A stretch of DNA of 64,000 bases from Microvirga lotononidis (GTDB taxonomy: Bacteria > Pseudomonadota > Alphaproteobacteria > Rhizobiales > Beijerinckiaceae): NCBI RefSeq assembly GCF_034627025.1, contig NZ_CP141048.1, forward strand, positions 2,926,001 to 2,990,000, in the 5' to 3' direction. A program made the position numbers and the translations under genes. The notes under the pieces are model-generated. The model ran no database searches, was not told where the DNA came from, and saw only the letters and a program-made list of their open reading frames with translations. Below, one piece after another: positions 19,653 to 29,465 of this stretch; within the stretch, counting starts at the first letter, position 1, and each line of letters begins with the position of its first letter.

Positions 19653-20696
19653 TTACCGGGCAGGTCCTTTCCGCTCCGCCGAGGCCGCCCAGATGTTCAG
19701 GTCGCCCTCGCCGGCATAGCGGTCGATCTCGGCGAGCTCCTCCGCCGTGAAGGAGGGATTCTTGAGCGCGCCGACGCAGTCGACGACCTGCTCGGGACGG
19801 CTGGCGCCGATGAGCGCCGAGGTGACGCGCCCGCCGCGCAGCACCCAGGCCAGGGCCATCTGCGCCAGGGTCTGGCCGCGCCGTTCGGCGATGCCGTTGA
19901 GGCCGCGGATGCGGGCGATGTTGTCTTCGTTGAGGAAGCTCGTGCGCAGGGACTTGCCCTGGGCCGCGCGGCTCTCGTCCGGAATGCCGTTGAGGTATTT
20001 CGTCGTCAGCATGCCCTGCGCCAGCGGCGAGAACACGATGGATCCCATGCCGAGATCGTCGAGGGTGTCGAGCAGCCCGTCCTCCTCGATCCAGCGGTTG
20101 AGCATCGAATAGCTCGGCTGGTGGATGATGCAGGGCGTCTTCAGCTCGCGCAGGATGGCCAGCGCCTCGCGGGTGCGCTGGCTGTTGTAGGACGACAGGC
20201 CCACATAGAGCGCCTTGCCCTGCCGGACGGCCGAATCGAGGGCCAGCATGGTCTCTTCCAGCGGCGTGTTCGGGTCGAAGCGATGGGAATAGAAGATGTC
20301 GACGTAGTCGAGGCCCATGCGCTTGAGGCTCTGGTCGAGGCTCGACAGGAGATACTTGCGGCTGCCCCATTCCCCGTAAGGTCCCGGCCACATGCGGTAG
20401 CCCGCCTTGGTGGAGATCACCAGCTCGTCGCGCAGGCCGTGGAAGTCGTTGCGCAGGATCTCGCCGAACAAGGTTTCAGCCGAGCCGGGAGGGGGGCCGT
20501 AGTTGTTGGCGAGGTCGAAATGGGTGATGCCGAGGTCGAAGGCGGTCCGGCAGATCTCCCGTGCGGTCGCGGCCGACTTGTCCTCGCCGAAATTGTGCCA
20601 GAGCCCGAGCGAGATCGCCGGCAGCAGCAACCCGCTGCGGCCGCACCGGTTGTAGAGCATCTCGTCGTAGCGGTTTTCAGCGGGCAGATAGGCCAT
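19653..20696 (-). CDS. Aldo/keto reductase, YghZ (L-glyceraldehyde 3-phosphate reductase)-like
   Basis: A 347-residue NADPH-dependent reductase. It shows the aldo/keto reductase tetrad: Asp and Tyr in THFDLANNYG, Lys in VISTKAGYRMWPGPYG and His in DIFYSHRFD. The GYRMWPGPYGEWGSRKYL stretch is typical of the YghZ/GPR subgroup, which reduces L-glyceraldehyde 3-phosphate and methylglyoxal. GGAGAG precedes the start. It is transcribed alone, away from the DUF4242-cyclase gene. Confidence 0.9.
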   Translation of the reverse strand: MAYLPAENRYDEMLYNRCGRSGLLLPAISLGLWHNFGEDKSAATAREICRTAFDLGITHFDLANNYGPPPGSAETLFGEILRNDFHGLRDELVISTKAGYRMWPGPYGEWGSRKYLLSSLDQSLKRMGLDYVDIFYSHRFDPNTPLEETMLALDSAVRQGKALYVGLSSYNSQRTREALAILRELKTPCIIHQPSYSMLNRWIEEDGLLDTLDDLGMGSIVFSPLAQGMLTTKYLNGIPDESRAAQGKSLRTSFLNEDNIARIRGLNGIAERRGQTLAQMALAWVLRGGRVTSALIGASRPEQVVDCVGALKNPSFTAEELAEIDRYAGEGDLNIWAASAERKGPAR

Positions 20697-20934
20697 CGAA
20701 CTCTCCAGCAGGGCAATGAGGCAGGCGATTTACATAGCGCGTCTCCCGTGCCTTCAACAACTGGGGGATCGGACGGATGGGTGCCCTTCGGCGCTCACCC
20801 GTTCGGGACTGGGCGAAAGGGGCATCGCCCGCTGCGGACGAAGCGTGTAAGTTAGGGCCGGTGCGTCGGATCGGAACCCGAAACTGGGTCCGGTCTAGGA
20901 TCCGATGCGCCAGGGGCACGGAGGGAGATCCACC

Positions 20935-21747
20935 ATGCCCATCTTCCTGGACCGGCACGAGCTGAAGGGCCTGACTGCCGCCGACATCGCCCACGCGCAC
21001 CAGCAGGACCTGGAGGTCCAGGACCGCTACGGGGTGCGGTTCCTGACCTACTGGTTCGACGACACGCGCGGCACCGCCTTCTGCCTCATCGATGCGCCCG
21101 ACATCGAGACCGCCATGCAGGTCCATGACGAGGCGCACGGGCAGATCGCCCGCGACGTGATCGAGGTCGATCTGTCGGCCGTCGAGGCCTTTCTCGGGCG
21201 CATCTCCGACCCGGAGACGGCGGGCTGCTGTTCCGGCGGAAAGGTCGATCCGGCCCTGCGCGCCATCATGTTCACGGATATCGTCGACTCGACCGCCATG
21301 ACCGCGCGCCTCGGCGATACGCGCGCCGTCGAGATGGTGCGCGCGCACGACGCCATGGTGCGCCGGGCGCTACGCGACAAGGGTGGGCGCGAGGTCAAGC
21401 ATACCGGCGACGGGATCATGGCCTCCTTCGACGATGCAACCGCCGCCGTGGATGCCGCCCGGGCGATCCAGCAGGCCTTCGAGGCCTTCAACCTGGCGAG
21501 CCGGGAAAAGCTGAGCGTACGCATCGGCCTCGACGCGGGCGAGCCCGTGGCCGACCACAACGACCTGTTCGGCGCCACGGTGCAGCGGGCCGCCCGTCTG
21601 TGTCAGAGCGCCGAACCCGACAGCATCGTGGTGTCGGAGGTCATCACGAATCTGGTCGCCCCACGCTTCTCCTTCGTGGATCTCGGAAGCCGCGTCGTGA
21701 AGGGCTTTACGCAACCCGTGGAGGCATTCGCGGTGAACTGGCGGTGA
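20935..21747 (+). CDS. DUF4242 domain fused to a class III adenylate/guanylate cyclase domain
   Basis: A 270-residue soluble protein. Residues 1-80 form a DUF4242 (nickel-binding-protein-like) domain (FLDRHELKGLTAADIAHAH...VHDEAHG). Residues ~105-270 form a class III cyclase catalytic domain: IMFTDIVDSTAMT with both metal-binding Asp, EVKHTGDGIMASF with the purine-selecting Lys, and LFGATVQRAARL. The usual transition-state Asn in that last motif is Gln, while the Arg is present. GGAGGGAGAT precedes the ATG at 20935. It may make cAMP in response to whatever DUF4242 binds. Confidence 0.85.
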   Translation: MPIFLDRHELKGLTAADIAHAHQQDLEVQDRYGVRFLTYWFDDTRGTAFCLIDAPDIETAMQVHDEAHGQIARDVIEVDLSAVEAFLGRISDPETAGCCSGGKVDPALRAIMFTDIVDSTAMTARLGDTRAVEMVRAHDAMVRRALRDKGGREVKHTGDGIMASFDDATAAVDAARAIQQAFEAFNLASREKLSVRIGLDAGEPVADHNDLFGATVQRAARLCQSAEPDSIVVSEVITNLVAPRFSFVDLGSRVVKGFTQPVEAFAVNWR

Positions 21748-21836
21748 GGAAAATTCTTCGATCCGATGGATTGCCACAATGATAGCGCGGGACCTGTCTA
21801 TCATGGCGGCTCGGGCGAAAGCCGAGGTGCCGGGTG

Positions 21837-22121
21837 ATGGTCAGAGGTCTGGTTTGGCTCGTGCTGTTCGGGACCGCGTCCGTGGCCTTCTATCGGGTGA
21901 ACGACCGGATCGTATGGGATGTCTGCAGGCGTGAGAGGCGGCCCTATCCGCCGGACTGGACCCGCTCGGTCTACTGGCAATGGCGTACGATGGCCGGTAG
22001 CTGGTACGGGGACGCGAAGCACGCCGGGCTCCTTTGGCCCAAAGTCGCCGCTACGGCTGCCATCCTCATGGCCGGTATCTGCCCGGTGCTGACCGGTATC
22101 CTTGAAGCCATGTCGGGTTAG
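21837..22121 (+). CDS. Small two-helix membrane protein, unknown function
   Basis: About 94 residues with hydrophobic segments at both ends (GLVWLVLFGTASVAFY and VAATAAILMAGICPVLTGIL), separated by a Trp/Arg-rich loop. A GTG one codon upstream is an alternative start. No known family was recognised. The ribosome binding site is weak (GAGGTGCCGG). An 11-bp tandem duplication (ACATATAGCAC) follows the stop at about 22129-22150. Confidence 0.5.
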   Translation: MVRGLVWLVLFGTASVAFYRVNDRIVWDVCRRERRPYPPDWTRSVYWQWRTMAGSWYGDAKHAGLLWPKVAATAAILMAGICPVLTGILEAMSG

Positions 22122-22221
22122 CCTCGGGACATATAGCACACATATAGCACATCGGACAGACCTCTGGGTCCGGCCGATTCGCTAGAGGCGGAAAGGCGAG
22201 TCCGGCTCTTCGCCGGGTGCC

Positions 22222-24927
22222 CTACCGCCCTTTGCGTCCCTTGTATTTCGGCTTCTGCCCCGCGAAGCCCTGCGTCGAGCGCGCGGCCGGGCGTTCGCGG
22301 TAGTTCAGCGGGATCTCCCGGTCCGTGCCCGGGCCCATTTCGTCGAGGCCGGGCTTGCGGATGCGGGTGCCCTCGTCGGAGCGGCCCTTGCCGGTCGGAC
22401 CGTAGGAATCGGAATCCTCGTCGCCGGCCGTCGCGCCTTCGCCTGAGGGCGGCAAGCCTTTCGGGGGCAGGTTGGCGCTGCGGCCGTATTTGCGCGAGCC
22501 GCCATACTTGCCGGCTTCCTTCTCCACGTCGGATTGCCGCGCCATCGGGTCGTCGCTGATCGCGAGCTCCGTCGCCTGCAGGCGCTTGAGCTCGTCGCGC
22601 AGACGCGCGGCCTCCTCGAATTCCAGGTTCGCGGCGGCTTCGCGCATGCGCTTTTCCATGTCGGCGATGACGGCCTTGAGGTTGTGGCCCACCGTCCTGT
22701 CGGCGAGGCCCGTATCGACCGATACGTGATCGCGCTCGTAAACGCTCTCGAGGATGTCGGCGATGTTCTTCTTCACGCTCTGCGGCGTGATGCCGTGCTC
22801 GACATTGTAGGCAAGCTGCTTCTCACGGCGGCGGTTGGTCTCCGCGATGGCGCGCTCCATGGAACCGGTGATCTTGTCGGCGTAGAGGATCGCCTTTCCT
22901 TCGACGTTACGCGCCGCGCGGCCGATGGTCTGCACCAGGGAGGTCTCGGAGCGGAGGAAGCCTTCCTTGTCCGCGTCGAGAATCGCCACGAGCGCGCATT
23001 CCGGGATGTCGAGACCCTCGCGCAGGAGGTTGATGCCGATCAGCACGTCGAAGGCGCCGAGCCTCAGGTCGCGGATGATCTCGATCCGCTCTAGCGTGTC
23101 GATGTCGGAATGCATGTAGCGTACACGGATGCCGTTCTCGTGCATGTATTCCGTGAGATCCTCGGCCATGCGCTTGGTGAGCGTGGTCACGAGGGTGCGA
23201 TATCCTTTAGCCGAGAGTTCCTTCACCTCGTGTACGAGATCGTCCACCTGGCTACGCGCCGGCCTGATCTCCACCACCGGGTCGACGAGGCCCGTGGGTC
23301 GGATGACCTGTTCCACGAACACGCCGCCGGTCTGCTCCATTTCCCACTTCTGCGGTGTTGCCGACACGTGGATCGATTGCGGGCGCATGGCGTCCCATTC
23401 CTCGAAGCGCAGCGGGCGGTTGTCGAGACAGGAGGGGAGCCGGAAGCCGTATTCGGCGAGCGTCGCCTTCCGGCGGAAGTCGCCGCGATACATGCCGCCG
23501 ATCTGCGGCACGGTCACGTGGCTCTCGTCGGTGAAGACGAGGGCGTTGTCGGGCAGGTACTCGAACAGGGTCGGCGGCGGCTCGCCGGGCTTGCGGCCGG
23601 TGAGATAGCGCGAATAGTTCTCGATGCCGTTGCACACGCCGGTAGCCTCGATCATCTCGAGGTCGAACTGCGTGCGCTGCTCGAGCCGCTGCGCTTCGAG
23701 CAGGCGGCCCATGCGGGCGAGTTCCTGCAGGCGGTGCTGCAGCTCGTCCTGGATGCCTTTCACCGCCTGCTGCAGGGTCGGGCGTGGCGTCACGTAGTGC
23801 GAGTTCGCGTAGACCTTCACGAATTGCAGGTCGTTGGTCTTCTTGCCGGTGAGCGGATCGAACTCGACGATGCTCTCGATCTCGTCCCCGAACAATCCGA
23901 TGCGCCAAGCACGGTCCTCCAAGTGGGCCGGGAACAGTTCGATCACGTCGCCGCGCACGCGAAACGTGCCACGCGCGAAATCGCTCTGGATGCGCTTGTA
24001 TTGCAGGGCCACGAGGTCGGCGATGAGCTGGCGCTGCTCAATGCGCTCGCCCACCTTCACCGAGAAGGTCATGGCCGTATAGGTCTCGACCGAGCCGATA
24101 CCGTAGATGCACGACACGGACGCCACGATGATCACGTCGTCGCGCTCCAGCAGGGCGCGCGTCGCCGAGTGGCGCATGCGGTCGATCTGCTCGTTGATGG
24201 AGCTTTCCTTCTCGATGAAGGTGTCCGAGCGCGGCACATAGGCCTCGGGCTGGTAGTAGTCGTAGTACGAGACGAAATACTCCACCGCGTTGTCGGGGAA
24301 GAACGACTTGAACTCGCCGTAGAGCTGAGCGGCGAGCGTCTTGTTCGGCGCGAGGATGAGGGCAGGGCGCTGCGTCTCCTCGATCACCTTGGCCATGGTG
24401 AAGGTCTTGCCCGAGCCGGTGACGCCGAGAAGCACCTGATCGCGCTCGGCCCGCCGCACGCCGTCCACCAGCTCGCGGATGGCGTTGGGCTGGTCGCCGG
24501 AGGGCGTGAAATCGGACTTGATCTTGAACGGGATACCGCCTTCCGACTTCTCGGGGCGAGGCGGGCGGTGCGGCACCCAGGGCTTGCCGTTCTTGAAGCG
24601 GGGATCGCCTTCCGTGAGGAGCCGCGACAGCGCGTCGACGGTGGCGGAGAAACCGGACCCGGAGCCAAGGTCGCCCAGTTCTTCGGCGACGTCCGGCCCG
24701 TCGTCCGGGCCTTTCAGGCCGAGTTTCTTGGCCAGCGCCGGGTCGACATCGGTGATGTCGCCATGAATGAAGGTTTCCTGTGCCCGCTCGGCAAAGCCCT
24801 CGGCCGCCTCCCGTTCCCGATTGACGGCGGGATTCAGAAGTTCTGCCAGATGAGGGGCTAGAGGCTTCAGATCAGGTTTGGACGCCTTCCCGGTGGAAAG
24901 CTTGGGCTTCTTGGGTGATTTGGCCAT
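22222..24927 (-). CDS. uvrB: Excinuclease ABC subunit B
   Basis: The damage-verification helicase-like subunit of nucleotide excision repair. The 901-residue protein has Walker A ([11 protein letters not shown], about residues 167-176) and the damage-probing beta-hairpin ([15 protein letters not shown]). It also has helicase motifs ([18 protein letters not shown]) and a C-terminal UVR domain ([21 protein letters not shown]). E. coli UvrB has 673 residues; here there is an N-terminal extension of about 130 residues and a basic, glycine-rich C-terminal tail of about 120. I believe this is usual in alphaproteobacteria. Start ATG at 24927 gives MAKSPKKPK. Confidence 0.96.
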   Translation of the reverse strand: MAKSPKKPKLSTGKASKPDLKPLAPHLAELLNPAVNREREAAEGFAERAQETFIHGDITDVDPALAKKLGLKGPDDGPDVAEELGDLGSGSGFSATVDALSRLLTEGDPRFKNGKPWVPHRPPRPEKSEGGIPFKIKSDFTPSGDQPNAIRELVDGVRRAERDQVLLGVTGSGKTFTMAKVIEETQRPALILAPNKTLAAQLYGEFKSFFPDNAVEYFVSYYDYYQPEAYVPRSDTFIEKESSINEQIDRMRHSATRALLERDDVIIVASVSCIYGIGSVETYTAMTFSVKVGERIEQRQLIADLVALQYKRIQSDFARGTFRVRGDVIELFPAHLEDRAWRIGLFGDEIESIVEFDPLTGKKTNDLQFVKVYANSHYVTPRPTLQQAVKGIQDELQHRLQELARMGRLLEAQRLEQRTQFDLEMIEATGVCNGIENYSRYLTGRKPGEPPPTLFEYLPDNALVFTDESHVTVPQIGGMYRGDFRRKATLAEYGFRLPSCLDNRPLRFEEWDAMRPQSIHVSATPQKWEMEQTGGVFVEQVIRPTGLVDPVVEIRPARSQVDDLVHEVKELSAKGYRTLVTTLTKRMAEDLTEYMHENGIRVRYMHSDIDTLERIEIIRDLRLGAFDVLIGINLLREGLDIPECALVAILDADKEGFLRSETSLVQTIGRAARNVEGKAILYADKITGSMERAIAETNRRREKQLAYNVEHGITPQSVKKNIADILESVYERDHVSVDTGLADRTVGHNLKAVIADMEKRMREAAANLEFEEAARLRDELKRLQATELAISDDPMARQSDVEKEAGKYGGSRKYGRSANLPPKGLPPSGEGATAGDEDSDSYGPTGKGRSDEGTRIRKPGLDEMGPGTDREIPLNYRERPAARSTQGFAGQKPKYKGRKGR

Positions 24928-24974
24928 AGAACGAATATGGTACGAACAGCTGAGGAATGGAAGAGGATTGGTGG

Positions 24975-26018
24975 TTATACCGTAGGCTTCTCGGCCCTCC
25001 GGCTCCCACCGCGCAAGGCCTTCAGCAGCGGCACCGCGACGAAATGGATGCCGGGGATCAGGATGGCCCCGAGGAGAAGCCCGACAAGACCCGAGGCGGC
25101 GGCGGTGACCAGCCATTCCACGGCGCCACTGATGCTCGGGACCGCGTGACCTGCCGCCGCAGCGATATCGTGGATGACGTGGCCGGGCCCGGTGACGCCG
25201 TAGCCTTCGAGCCCGTGAATGATGATGCCGCCGCCAACCCAGACCATCGCGGCAGTGCCCACGATGGCGAGGGTCTTGAGCAGGCCCGGCATGGCCTTCA
25301 CGAGGCCGCGGCCGAACGCCCTGGTGAGCGGTGCCAGCAGGCGGTCCGTGTGCAGGGGCGCGCTCTCGGGCGAGCGCCGCAGAAGGCTGGAGATCGGCGT
25401 CGCGGTGCGGGCGAGCGCCACGCCGACATCGTCCGCCTTCACGATCAGGGCGACGCCGCCATAGACCAGGGCCGTGATGCCGATGCCCACGATGGCGAGC
25501 ACCACGGCCTGCATCCAGGTCGATCCCGCCGGGATGTTGGCCAGTGTGATCGCCATGATTTCGGCCGAGAGGATGAAGTCGGTCTTGATGGCGCTGCTGA
25601 CCTTCTCGTCCTCCACGTTCCCGGCCGTCTGGGTGGCCCGCTCATGCTCATGGGCCCCATGGGAAAACAGCGCCCCGAAGACCTTTTCCGAACCCTCGTA
25701 GCACAGATAGGCGCCGCCGATCATGAGCAGCGGCGTGATGGCCCAGGGGGCGAACAGGCTGAGGAGCAGGGCCAGGGGGAGGAGGTAGATCAGCTTGTTC
25801 TTGAGGGAGCCCAGAGCGATCTTGCCGACGATCGGCAATTCCCGGGCGGCCGAGAAGCCCGTCACATAGCGCGGCGTCACGGCGGCGTCGTCGATCACAA
25901 CGCCGGCCGCCTTCGCGCCGGCCTTGGCCGCCTGGGCGGTCACATCGTCGAGCGAGGCCGCCGCGACCTTGGCGATGGCCGCGATGTCGTCCAGCAAGGC
26001 GATCAGGCCTATGCTCAT
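24975..26018 (-). CDS. DUF808 (YedI-like) inner membrane protein
   Basis: A 347-residue multi-pass membrane protein. [20 protein letters not shown] at the N-terminus and [13 protein letters not shown], then [20 protein letters not shown], are hallmarks of the DUF808/YedI family. Several hydrophobic segments follow, and there is a His/Glu-rich loop ([10 protein letters not shown]). AGGAG precedes the ATG at 26018. Function unknown. It lies 47 bp upstream of uvrB on the same strand, so they may share a transcript. Confidence 0.88.
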   Translation of the reverse strand: MSIGLIALLDDIAAIAKVAAASLDDVTAQAAKAGAKAAGVVIDDAAVTPRYVTGFSAARELPIVGKIALGSLKNKLIYLLPLALLLSLFAPWAITPLLMIGGAYLCYEGSEKVFGALFSHGAHEHERATQTAGNVEDEKVSSAIKTDFILSAEIMAITLANIPAGSTWMQAVVLAIVGIGITALVYGGVALIVKADDVGVALARTATPISSLLRRSPESAPLHTDRLLAPLTRAFGRGLVKAMPGLLKTLAIVGTAAMVWVGGGIIIHGLEGYGVTGPGHVIHDIAAAAGHAVPSISGAVEWLVTAAASGLVGLLLGAILIPGIHFVAVPLLKALRGGSRRAEKPTV

Positions 26019-26216
26019 GAAGGCTCCTGTCGAAATCGGTCTGTGTAACGGTGATTCGATGAGCAACAGCTATCGATAGGTTTCGGTCTCGACAACGTTT
26101 GACATGGGGCTTGGGTGCAAAACGGCATCCCGGTGCCGTTCACCTATCGTCATCGGCCCGTCATATGACGAGCGCATGAGGATCCGGCTAACCTTGACCG
26201 TCTCAGCGAGAACCCC

Positions 26217-28397
26217 ATGTACCGCTCCTTCATCGCCGGCTCGCTTGCAGCCGCTCTCCTCTCGGGCACGGCGCTCAGCGCCTCCGCGGCGGAGTATTTC
26301 GACCGAATCGCCAGCTTCCCCATCACCTTGAACGCGCCGAAGGATGCCGACCAGAAGGCCGAGACCGTGGCCGAGATCATCTCAGTGAGCGAGGACGGCA
26401 AGCTGCTGGTCTACACGGATAGCCCGCGCAAGGCTGTGGGCTTCATCGACATCACCGATCCGGCTTCGCCGAAGGCCGGCGGTCTGCTTGCGGTGGGTGG
26501 CGAACCCACCTCCGTGAAGGTCGTGGGCGGGAAAGCCTATGTGGCGGTCAACACCTCCGAGAGCTTCACCAATCCGAGCGGAAAGCTTGTCGCCGTGAAC
26601 CTCGCGGACCGCAAGATCTCGTCCGAATGCACCTTGCCGGGACAGCCGGACTCCGTGGCCGCCCATGCGGGCATTCTCGCCATCGCCATCGAGAACGAGC
26701 GCAACGAGGAAATCAACGACGGCGCGCTTCCGCAGCTGCCTGCCGGCTCTCTTGTGGTCGCTTCCCTGAACGGCGATCAGGTCGATTGCGCGGCTCTCAA
26801 GACCGTGAACCTGACGGGCCTCGCGGAGGTCGTGGGCGAGGATCCGGAGCCGGAATTCGTGGACGTGTCCGACGAGGGCAAGGTCGTCGTGACCATGCAG
26901 GAGAACAACCATATCGCCATCGTCGACGGCAAGACCGGCACGGTCGAGGCGCATTTCTCCGCAGGCAGCGTCGACCTCAAGAACATCGACACCAAGAAGG
27001 ACGGCAAGATCGATCTCTCGGGATCCATGGAGAAGGTCGCCCGCGAGCCGGATGCCGTGCACTGGATCGACGTAAACCGTTTCGTGACCGCCAATGAAGG
27101 CGACTGGAAGGGCGGTTCACGCGGCTTCACCATCTTCAACAAGAATGGCAGCGTCGCCTACGAGTCCGGCGCGAGCCTCGAGCACGAGATCGTCTCTCTC
27201 GGCCATTACCCCGACAAGCGCAACAAGAAGGGCGTCGAGATCGAAGGCATCGAGACGGGCCGCTTCGGCAACGACAATCTCATCTTCGTCGGTTCCGAAC
27301 GCGGATCGGTCGTCGCCGTCTACCGCGATACGGGCGCAACGCCGGAACTTCTGCAGGTTCTGCCCACCGGCATCGGACCCGAGGGGCTTCTCGCCATCCC
27401 GTCGCGCAACCTCTTCGTCGCCACCAGCGAGACGGATCTGCACGGTGAGGGCGGTGCCGCTCCGCACGTGATGATTTACCAGCGCGCCGAGCGTGCGGCT
27501 CCCGCTTATCCGACGATCCGCTCGGCGAAGAACGCCGATGGCCTGCCCATGGGCTGGGGTGCGCTGTCGGGACTTGCCGCCGACAAGGCGCAGGCCGGCA
27601 AGCTCTATGCGATCACGGACAGCTTCTACAGTGCCGCGCCCCGCATCCTCACCATCGACGCCACGAAGAAGCCCGCGCTGATCACGGCTGAAACGCTCGT
27701 GACACGCAACGGCGCCGCCGCAGAGAAACTCGATCTCGAAGGCATCGCCGTGGCACAGGACGGTTTCTGGCTCGCCTCAGAGGGCAATCTGGAAAAAGGC
27801 GTGAAGAACCTGCTCATCAAGGTCGATGCCAAAGGCGCGATCCAGCAAGAGATCAATGTTCCGGCTGAGCTCGAAAAGGGTGCCAAGAACTACGGCTTCG
27901 AGGGCGTGACCGTCACCGGCTCGGGCGCAGACGAGACCGTGTGGCTCGCCGTCCAGCGCGAGTGGGCAGACGACGGCAAGAATGCCGTGAAGCTTCTTGC
28001 CTACAAGCCCTCCGACAAGAGCTGGAGCGCCGTGCGGTATCCGCTCGACAGCACGGATGCCGGCTGGATTGGCCTGTCGGAGATCACCGCGGTGGGCGAC
28101 CGCGTCATCATCATCGAGCGCGACAACCAGATCGCCGAGAAGGCAAAGGTGAAGAAGCTCTATGCGGTGTCTCTCGCGGACATGAAGCCCGCGAAGATCG
28201 GTGGCGAATTGCCGCTCGTGAAGAAGACTTTGGTGCGCGATCTCCTAGCCGACCTGAAAGCGGCCAAGGGTTACGTGCTCGATAAGGTCGAAGGCTTCAC
28301 GGTCGACGCTGCTGGCGACGCCTACATCGTGACCGACAACGACGGCGTCGATAATTCTTCCGGCGAGACGCAGTTCATCAAGCTCGGAAAGCTCTGA
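26217..28397 (+). CDS. Exported esterase-like/phytase-like beta-propeller protein
   Basis: A 726-residue protein with a signal peptide (LAAALLSGTALSASAAEYF). The N-terminal ~400 residues look like a beta-propeller (repeated VVGGKAYVAVNTS, FVDVSDEGKVVVTMQ, FVGSERGSVVAVYRD). The C-terminal ~300 match the esterase-like activity of phytase domain (KLDLEGIAVAQDGFWLASEG, EGFTVDAAGDAYIVTDNDG). It is probably a periplasmic phosphoesterase or ligand-binding propeller; the substrate is unknown. It stands alone on the plus strand, divergent from the DUF808 gene. Confidence 0.85.
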   Translation: MYRSFIAGSLAAALLSGTALSASAAEYFDRIASFPITLNAPKDADQKAETVAEIISVSEDGKLLVYTDSPRKAVGFIDITDPASPKAGGLLAVGGEPTSVKVVGGKAYVAVNTSESFTNPSGKLVAVNLADRKISSECTLPGQPDSVAAHAGILAIAIENERNEEINDGALPQLPAGSLVVASLNGDQVDCAALKTVNLTGLAEVVGEDPEPEFVDVSDEGKVVVTMQENNHIAIVDGKTGTVEAHFSAGSVDLKNIDTKKDGKIDLSGSMEKVAREPDAVHWIDVNRFVTANEGDWKGGSRGFTIFNKNGSVAYESGASLEHEIVSLGHYPDKRNKKGVEIEGIETGRFGNDNLIFVGSERGSVVAVYRDTGATPELLQVLPTGIGPEGLLAIPSRNLFVATSETDLHGEGGAAPHVMIYQRAERAAPAYPTIRSAKNADGLPMGWGALSGLAADKAQAGKLYAITDSFYSAAPRILTIDATKKPALITAETLVTRNGAAAEKLDLEGIAVAQDGFWLASEGNLEKGVKNLLIKVDAKGAIQQEINVPAELEKGAKNYGFEGVTVTGSGADETVWLAVQREWADDGKNAVKLLAYKPSDKSWSAVRYPLDSTDAGWIGLSEITAVGDRVIIIERDNQIAEKAKVKKLYAVSLADMKPAKIGGELPLVKKTLVRDLLADLKAAKGYVLDKVEGFTVDAAGDAYIVTDNDGVDNSSGETQFIKLGKL

Positions 28398-28447
28398 GCA
28401 TCGTGGGGAGCCGGGGGCAGCGTACCCTCGTCCATGAGCGAAGTAAC

Positions 28448-28478
28448 GGACCCGGACGTACATATCACGTTCGGGTCC
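28448..28478. terminator. Hairpin between convergent genes
   Basis: A near-perfect inverted repeat, GGACCCGGACGT / ACGTTCGGGTCC, with a 7-base loop, lies 50 bases after the phytase-like gene and before the convergent 76-residue gene. There is no T-tract, but position and stability suit a terminator for one or both. Confidence 0.45.
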
Positions 28479-28557
28479 AGTGCTGTGGGAAGGCGGTTCC
28501 GCTGTCGGGAGTTTCCCTGCACAGGGCGGCGGGTGCAGGCCCTTGAGACGTGGCGGG

Positions 28558-28788
28558 TCAGGCGGTGAACGCCGTCGGACCCCGCATATAGGCTTCGATC
28601 CGGTCGATCTCGACCTGGGTTTCGTCCGGGGACGTGGATGGCTGACCGTCCGGCTGCGCCTCGGTGAGGGGTTGTTCTTCCGTCGGATCGGTCAGGGGGC
28701 CGAGGTCGTTCAAAGCGTCGTGGACGGTTTGAAGCAATTCGCTCTGCCCATCGTCGTCCGGGCTCTCAGGGGGTAGGCGCGGACTCAT
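28558..28788 (-). CDS. Small acidic protein, unknown function
   Basis: A 76-residue acidic, Pro/Asp/Glu/Gln-rich protein with no membrane segment and no family that I recognise. It is likely a real gene because the ATG at 28788 is preceded by a nearly perfect ribosome binding site (AAAGGAGGATGTC). It is probably mostly disordered. Confidence 0.6.
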   Translation of the reverse strand: MSPRLPPESPDDDGQSELLQTVHDALNDLGPLTDPTEEQPLTEAQPDGQPSTSPDETQVEIDRIEAYMRGPTAFTA

Positions 28789-28926
28789 GACATCCTCCTT
28801 TGGGAGTAGGCAGGATTATTGGCTCGATCCATGTCACAAATAGGGCGTCATGGCCGGACCGTCGATGCCGATTGCGTGATCTGGACAGGGATCGGCCCTG
28901 CCCACTCCTAACGGCTCGGCCGCGCC

Positions 28927-29316
28927 TCAGGCGCAGCTGCGCCCCATGGCGTTGAGGCCCTCATCCAGAAGGTCGGCCAAGTTGGGGATCCCGATGAGCC
29001 AGTCGGCCGTGGAGAGCGAGCTCGCGGCCTCCCGCTCGCGGGCGAGGCGAACGGCGGCGCCCCATTCCTCGGGCTCCATGTCGCCGCGACCGATATAGAC
29101 CAGGGCGATCAGGTCGGCGCGCTCGTCGTCGTTGAGGCCCGCGATCACGTCGCGGATCTCCTCTTCCGTCGCATCGTCAGGCGAGGAGGTGAGGGCATCG
29201 ATGCTGCCGTCGTCGATAGGGTTCGAGCCCGAGGCCGGATCGGTGATGCCTTCCTTCACATCGATGGCCCTGACCCGGAGAATGAGTTCGCAAACCTTAT
29301 CGAGCGCGATGTCCAT
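28927..29316 (-). CDS. DUF3775 family protein
   Basis: A 129-residue acidic protein beginning MDIALDKVCELILRVRAIDV. The ATEEEIRDVIAGLNDDERADLIALVYIGRG block and the later WLIGIPNLADLLDEGL match DUF3775, a small alphaproteobacterial family of unknown function. The ATG at 29316, preceded by AAGAGGG, was chosen over an upstream frame extension. It is monocistronic. Confidence 0.85.
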   Translation of the reverse strand: MDIALDKVCELILRVRAIDVKEGITDPASGSNPIDDGSIDALTSSPDDATEEEIRDVIAGLNDDERADLIALVYIGRGDMEPEEWGAAVRLAREREAASSLSTADWLIGIPNLADLLDEGLNAMGRSCA

Positions 29317-29465
29317 AAAACCCTCTTGGGATAACTCGTGACGTACCTGACAGGGAAACCCGGAACGGCGCATTCGGTTCAGCTGGCGCCTCGTGCGGGC
29401 CCAAGGCCGGTTCTTGGCTTTCGAGGGCGGCTGCGCATAAAGTGAGGTCGAGGCTGGGATATATC

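Noticed and set aside
23110-24861. 583-residue open frame antisense to uvrB
   Set aside because: Shadow of uvrB, with no motif of its own.
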